A DNA stretch of 9,396 bases from Firmicutes bacterium HGW-Firmicutes-10 (GTDB taxonomy: Bacteria; Bacillota_I; Bacilli_A; Erysipelotrichales; Erysipelotrichaceae), in contig PHAF01000073.1 of NCBI GenBank assembly GCA_002841605.1, forward strand, positions 1 through 9,396, written 5' to 3'. Under the pieces are notes generated by a model. The model was given only the letters and a program-made list of their open reading frames with translations, was not told where the DNA came from and made no database searches. Both the position numbers and the translations under genes were made by a program. Positions 5,681 to 9,396 of this stretch are shown here, piece by piece (positions within the stretch are counted from its first letter, which is position 1; every line of letters starts with the position of its first letter).

Positions 5681-6193
5681 TCATTGCGGGTTATAATCTT
5701 TGAGCTTTGCTAACCGTGGATCAATCTTTGACTTCTTCGCAGCCTCGTAATCCTCTTCCTTAATGACTTCCCAGCCATCGCCCTTGGGATATTCTTTTAA
5801 ATCAGGCTTAACGACTTTCAGCGGGGCTTCCATTAAGATCAACTGATATACAAGTTCGAACAACTCTATCACATCGCCTTTGACAACCTCGACATCTTCA
5901 TTCTCATTTTCACTTGGAATAAATGAGAACACCTCGGTTGCCATCGTCTCTAATGGTACGATCACATCTTCCAATGTCACCGCACAAGGTACGACCATGG
6001 TTCCTTGAATGGAAAAATTCACGACGAACCGGTTACAATTGCTGTCATAACGGCCTTCACCTTTAACAACAACGTCTCTTACATCTCGCAAGCGGTCACT
6101 GTGTTGAAAAGCGCCGGCACTAAACTGAATCCGCTCTTCAAAAGGCAATACTTCATCTGCATGCTGATACAGCTCGGTTTTCGACCACTTCAC
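5681..6193 (-). CDS. yceD: YceD family protein (DUF177)
   Basis: A 170-residue acidic soluble protein of the YceD/DUF177 family, usually encoded just before rpmF; work in other bacteria and plants links it to 23S rRNA accumulation. Seen here are the family's central beta region with a conserved Cys (VVPCAVTLED, C70; the second Cys of the common CxRC pattern is absent), the helix ELVYQLILMEAPLKVV (about 113-128) and the C-terminal tail motif IDPRLAKLKDY (about 157-167). The start is GTG at 6193, 5 bases after AGGGTG; no in-frame ATG precedes it between the promoter and this codon. First gene of a two-gene unit with rpmF, under a near-consensus promoter. Its C-terminus matches the family's canonical ending, so the gene looks intact. 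Confidence 0.88.
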   Translation of the reverse strand: MKWSKTELYQHADEVLPFEERIQFSAGAFQHSDRLRDVRDVVVKGEGRYDSNCNRFVVNFSIQGTMVVPCAVTLEDVIVPLETMATEVFSFIPSENENEDVEVVKGDVIELFELVYQLILMEAPLKVVKPDLKEYPKGDGWEVIKEEDYEAAKKSKIDPRLAKLKDYNPQ

Positions 6194-6220
6194 AAAATCA
6201 CCCTATTCGTTAACGTGATA

Positions 6221-6249
6221 ATTATATGTAAAATCACGGGTAAAGTCAA
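6221..6249 (-). promoter_or_regulatory. Sigma-A-type promoter of yceD-rpmF
   Basis: On the minus strand: TTGACT (6249-6244), exactly 17 bases, then TATAAT (6226-6221). Start expected near 6214, about 20 bases before the GTG. This is the strongest promoter in the window and suits a ribosomal protein gene. An 8-bp palindrome, CGTTAACG (6208-6215), sits at the predicted start. Confidence 0.9.
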
Positions 6250-6271
6250 CTAAAAGAAAATATTGAGTTTA

Positions 6272-6300
6272 TCAAAAACTGCCGCTTGCACGGCAGTTTC
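6272..6300 (-). terminator. Intrinsic terminator of the ABC transporter operon
   Basis: AAACTGCCG and CGGCAGTTT form a perfect 9-bp stem with a 6-base loop, beginning 2 bases after the permease stop codon. The following T-tract is short (TTTTT, partly in the stem, then GAT), so termination may be incomplete. Confidence 0.8.
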
Positions 6301-6301
6301 A

Positions 6302-7951
6302 TTACATCGTAATCTCGGTAGATTTAGTAACCTTCATATAAATAAACAGTGAGACCACCGTCAACGCCGTCAGCACCGAAGCCAACGCTGCCGCATAACC
6401 GTAGTTTCCACGAGAAACGAAGGAATAAATGGCCAACGTCAACGTGATCGTACGGGCATTGTACAAGATAATAGCCGTAGCAAGTTCGGTAATGATGGTA
6501 ACCCAACTTAAAATCGCACCGGCAATAATCCCGCTTCCCATCATCGGAATCGTGATCAATGCAAACGTCTTCAGCTTTGAAGAACCAAGACTGATCGAAG
6601 CTTCCTCAATGGTGATTGGAATCTGCTGCAAAATCGCAACGGACGAACGAATTGTATACGGAATGCGTCGTATGACCAAGGCAACGACCATAATGGTTAC
6701 CGTACCGGTCAAAACGACTGGCTGACGGTTAAACGCCATGACCAAACCGATACCAACGACAGCCCCCGGAATAATGAAAGGAATCATCGACAATGTATCA
6801 ATAAAGGTATTGACAGCGTTTTTACGCCGAACGACCAGATAGGCAATGAAAATCGCCAATACGATCGTAGCAAGCAAAGCCAGACCACCAATATAAAATG
6901 TATTGGGGACCGCATTTCTTACCCGAGACAAAGCGACTCTGTAACTGTTAAGCGAATAACCCGGCGCAAACAGTTTACCTGAAGTATTTTGAAACGACTG
7001 ATAAACGATCAGGATTTGCGGTAAAAACGACAGGAATACCACAAAATAAGAGAATAAGTGAATAAAAACATTAAACAGTCCCTTCGCCTTTTTGCGCTCA
7101 ATGGTATTCAATGAGTTCATCGTAAAAGTGAAATGACTGGCCACATATTTTTGAATCAAGAAAATCGTTGCTGTGATGAAAATCGCAACGACACTGATCG
7201 TAGCAGCAAAGTTGAAGTTACGCCCTGTTTCGCCCATAAACTGATTATAGATTTCAACCGGGAATACCCGATATCCCTCTCCGATCAACAGTGGTGTACC
7301 AAAGTCAGCAAAGGCACGCATAAATACCAGTAACCCCGCCGCAAATATCGTCGGCATCGTCAAAGGTACGATGACCTTAAAGAAACGCTGAATACCGCTG
7401 ACACCCATGTTGGCCGAAGCTTCAATCAATGAATTATCGATTTTCTTAAGGGCTCCCGAAATATACAAAAATACCAACGGGAACATTTGTAATGTCAGCA
7501 CCAATAGAATGCCGTTGAACCCATAAATGTTGGGAATCGTTATTCCGGTCACATTACGTATGAAAACCGTAATCATGCCACTGCGACCCAACAATTGAAT
7601 CCAGGCATACGCACCGATAAACGGAGCAGACATCGAACATAAAATGATGACGATCTGCAAGAACGTTTTTCCGCGAATATGGAACATATTGTAGAAATAA
7701 GCTAACGGATAACCGATGAGCATCGTCAAAATCGTTGCCCAAATCGTTACCTTAAAGCTGTTGGTCAATGTCGAAAAATAATAAGATTGTTGGAAGAACT
7801 GTTCAAACCACTGGAAAGTAAGATTACCATCAATATCCGTGACCGAACTGCGCAAAATCATAAACAACGGATATAACAGGAATAATGCATACAAAATCAG
7901 GATCGAATACGAGATTATGGTCCAAACATCCAATACTTTTTTCTGCTTCAT
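6302..7951 (-). CDS. ABC transporter permease, fused double-domain (FbpB/AfuB type)
   Basis: A 549-residue inner-membrane permease made of two binding-protein-dependent transport domains in one chain, about 12 membrane helices in all. Each half has the EAA loop that docks on the ATPase: EASANMGVSGIQRFFKVIVP (from E177) and EASISLGSSKLKTFALITIP (from E450). A charged cytoplasmic linker (about 282-290, IERKKAK) joins the halves. Fused permeases of this layout occur in Fe(III) (FbpB/SfuB), hexose-phosphate (AfuB) and 2-aminoethylphosphonate-type importers, so the substrate is open. The ATG at 7951 begins one base after the ATPase stop (TAG at 7955-7953). The ribosome site is weak (AGGT about 9 bases upstream), so translation is probably coupled to the ATPase. 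Last gene of the operon, followed by a terminator. No frameshift or truncation seen. Confidence 0.92.
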   Translation of the reverse strand: MKQKKVLDVWTIISYSILILYALFLLYPLFMILRSSVTDIDGNLTFQWFEQFFQQSYYFSTLTNSFKVTIWATILTMLIGYPLAYFYNMFHIRGKTFLQIVIILCSMSAPFIGAYAWIQLLGRSGMITVFIRNVTGITIPNIYGFNGILLVLTLQMFPLVFLYISGALKKIDNSLIEASANMGVSGIQRFFKVIVPLTMPTIFAAGLLVFMRAFADFGTPLLIGEGYRVFPVEIYNQFMGETGRNFNFAATISVVAIFITATIFLIQKYVASHFTFTMNSLNTIERKKAKGLFNVFIHLFSYFVVFLSFLPQILIVYQSFQNTSGKLFAPGYSLNSYRVALSRVRNAVPNTFYIGGLALLATIVLAIFIAYLVVRRKNAVNTFIDTLSMIPFIIPGAVVGIGLVMAFNRQPVVLTGTVTIMVVALVIRRIPYTIRSSVAILQQIPITIEEASISLGSSKLKTFALITIPMMGSGIIAGAILSWVTIITELATAIILYNARTITLTLAIYSFVSRGNYGYAAALASVLTALTVVSLFIYMKVTKSTEITM

Positions 7952-7952
7952 A

Positions 7953-9077
7953 CTACTTACCTACATATTGTTCGTAGTCGTTGCGTACCCCGCTAAGACA
8001 ATTGCGCTGGCCATCTTCGGTAAACACATTGATCTTCTCAGATTTCACTGTCAGATAAATCTCGGTACCTGGAGGAGTGATACTGTCAATGCGCGACTCC
8101 TGAACGATTTCCGCATGAACGCCATTTTCAAACTTAACTTGATAATGAGTATTCAGACCTAAGAAAATACTGTCTTCGATGACTGCTTTGATACCGGTAG
8201 TCGAATTTTCCAAAATCACAAACTCTTCCGGACGGATCGAAACTTTAACTTTCATCGTTTTCTTAAATTCATCTTTAACATGATTCATAGCCACTTTATA
8301 ACCGTTGGCAAACACTAAGAAAGACTGTCCGTCCTCAGCGCTGAGCTGTGCATCCAATAAATTGGTACGCCCGATAAAAGAAGCAACGAATAAATTGGCC
8401 GGACGCTGATAAATATCTTTCGGTGTTCCGATATGCTGAATAAACCCGTCTTTCATGATCGCAATTCGATCACTGACTGCCATCGCTTCTTCCTGATCAT
8501 GAGTCACATAAACGGTTGTGATACCGACGTTATGCTGAATATTTTTGATGGCCGTGCGCATTTCCACACGTAGCTTCGCATCAAGATTACTCAAAGGTTC
8601 ATCCATCAGCAAGACATCCGGCTGAATGACGAGTGCACGAGCCAAAGCGACCCGCTGTTGCTGACCACCGGACAGTTTTTCCGGCATACGGTCACCAAAC
8701 TGAGCGATTTGCATCAATTCCAAAAATTTCTGCGTTTCGATTTCCCTTTGTTCCTTGGAAATCTTACGATTGGTCAAACCGAAAGCAACATTCTTCTTAA
8801 CCGTAAGGTGAGGAAAAATTGCATAATTCTGGAATACCATACCAATATTGCGCTTCGCCGGATCCAGGTCATTGATACGCTTCTCGCTAAAATAAAAATC
8901 GCCGCCTTCAATCGTGTTAAACCCGGCTATCATTCTTAAAAGCGTTGTTTTCCCGCATCCCGATGGACCAAGGAGGGTGAAGAATTCACCCTCCCTGATA
9001 TCCAGCGATAGATCCGAGATAATCGTATTATTACCGTAGCGTTTGACAGCATTACGGATTTTGATGTTCACACTCAT
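7953..9077 (-). CDS. ABC transporter ATP-binding protein (FbpC/AfuC/PotA-like) with TOBE domain
   Basis: The ATPase that powers the importer, 374 residues. All nucleotide-binding motifs are intact: Walker A GPSGCGKT (37-44), Q-loop Q83 in MVFQNYAIFPH, signature LSGGQQQR (135-142), Walker B VLLMDE (155-160), D-loop SNLDAKLR, and switch histidine H193 in VTHDQEEAM. A TOBE-type regulatory domain follows (about 275-352; SIRPEEFV, then FLGLNTHYQV), as in the iron, polyamine and sugar-phosphate branch. A 20-residue tail after it (DGQRNCLSGVRNDYEQYVGK) is less family-like. The ATG at 9077 follows GAGGGAG by about 8 bases. It lies 25 bases after the binding-protein gene and 1 base before the permease, so it is the middle of a three-gene operon. 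Substrate cannot be set from this subunit. Confidence 0.95.
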   Translation of the reverse strand: MSVNIKIRNAVKRYGNNTIISDLSLDIREGEFFTLLGPSGCGKTTLLRMIAGFNTIEGGDFYFSEKRINDLDPAKRNIGMVFQNYAIFPHLTVKKNVAFGLTNRKISKEQREIETQKFLELMQIAQFGDRMPEKLSGGQQQRVALARALVIQPDVLLMDEPLSNLDAKLRVEMRTAIKNIQHNVGITTVYVTHDQEEAMAVSDRIAIMKDGFIQHIGTPKDIYQRPANLFVASFIGRTNLLDAQLSAEDGQSFLVFANGYKVAMNHVKDEFKKTMKVKVSIRPEEFVILENSTTGIKAVIEDSIFLGLNTHYQVKFENGVHAEIVQESRIDSITPPGTEIYLTVKSEKINVFTEDGQRNCLSGVRNDYEQYVGK

Positions 9078-9102
9078 ATCTCAATCTCCCTCTTTAATTG
9101 AA

Positions 9103-9396
9103 TTACTTGTTAACTTCTGCCCACAGATCAGCAAATTTCTTTTGATAATCAACTTTTTTGCTGGCAACGTATGGGATGTCTTCAAATACCAAGTTGATTT
9201 GCGAGAACGGTTTCATATTCGGATTGGTATTAGCAATACTCGTATTAACCGGACGGTTTGTCAAGCTGGCAACGATCGTCTGACCTTCAACTGAAATCAA
9301 GAAGTCCAAGAACAATTTAGCATTGTCCAGGTTTTTAGCACCGGCAACGATAGCAGATGCAGCAGGTAACCAAACAGCACCTTCTGTCGGATAAAC
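9103..9396 (-). CDS. ABC transporter extracellular substrate-binding protein, partial (C-terminal 97 residues)
   Basis: The C-terminal part of a type-1/FbpA-like extracellular binding protein, open to the right edge of the window; its signal sequence, lipobox and ligand-binding N-lobe are beyond it. The visible chain begins VYPTEGAVWLPAASAIVAGA and continues KNLDNAKLFLDFLISVEGQ, the ending typical of Fe(III)/phosphonate/hexose-phosphate binding proteins (the stretch before the last two helices, where new residues join the hinge). It ends FADLWAEVNK with TAA at 9105-9103. An internal TTG at 9315 is not a start, as the frame and family match continue upstream of it. The gene leads the operon with the ATPase 25 bases downstream. 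The VWLPAASAI segment suggests an organic anion or sugar phosphate as readily as iron, a weak inference. Confidence 0.88.
   Translation of the reverse strand, partial: VYPTEGAVWLPAASAIVAGAKNLDNAKLFLDFLISVEGQTIVASLTNRPVNTSIANTNPNMKPFSQINLVFEDIPYVASKKVDYQKKFADLWAEVNK

Noticed and set aside
9103..9315. Binding-protein frame beginning at a TTG as a complete 70-residue gene
   Set aside because: The same frame continues to the right edge with family-typical residues (VWLPAASAI), so this is the end of a longer gene.
1..9396. CRISPR arrays, insertion sequences, toxin-antitoxin pairs, tRNA or rRNA genes
   Set aside because: I found no regularly spaced repeats, transposase-like frames, small paired genes or conserved RNA gene sequences. 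All gaps are under about 150 bases and are accounted for by promoters, terminators and short repeats.

Overview
The window comes from a low-to-moderate GC Gram-positive (Firmicutes) bacterium with a cell wall. Erysipelotrichia or a close relative of the Mollicutes is my best guess. The reasons are strong AGGAGG-type ribosome sites, cell-wall enzymes (LCP, FemABX, VanY), standard TGG tryptophan with TGA used as a stop, and a short L32 protein with a CxxC...CxC zinc ribbon of the kind I associate with the Mollicutes side of the Firmicutes. The genus cannot be fixed from this sequence alone. Every gene I can support lies on the minus strand, so transcription runs from right to left.

From right to left. 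(1) 9396-6302 is a three-component ABC importer of the FbpABC/AfuABC class: the C-terminal end of a substrate-binding protein (cut by the window edge), an ATPase with a TOBE domain, and a fused double-domain permease. It closes with a hairpin terminator. (2) 6249-5484 is a self-contained unit: a near-consensus promoter, a YceD/DUF177 protein starting at GTG, rpmF (L32), and a terminator whose loop contains the rpmF stop codon. (3) 5438-3363 is a cell-wall operon: a strong promoter, a FemABX-type peptidoglycan aminoacyl transferase starting at GTG, a lipoprotein D,D-carboxypeptidase of the VanY/M15 family, and a terminator. (4) 3350-1674 is a single surface protein with a signal peptide, a cohesin-like module, two cadherin-like beta-sandwich modules and a C-terminal membrane anchor. 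(5) 1605-1 is an AT-rich stretch (about 30% GC in sampled lines, against 45-58% further right). It holds a VanZ-like membrane protein and the N-terminal 347 residues of a LytR-CpsA-Psr (LCP) glycopolymer ligase that runs off the left edge.

Functionally, regions 3 to 5 form an envelope neighbourhood: cross-bridge building, stem-peptide trimming, a displayed adhesin-like protein, a VanZ-like protein and a ligase for wall polymers or capsule. Regions 1 and 2 are nutrient uptake and housekeeping. I see no CRISPR array, insertion sequence, tRNA, rRNA or clear novel defence system. The most interesting signals are regulatory. Three envelope promoters share TGATATAAT as an extended -10. The LCP promoter lacks a -35 but has a tandem 10-bp repeat there. 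The FemABX promoter has an inverted repeat centred on its -35 box.
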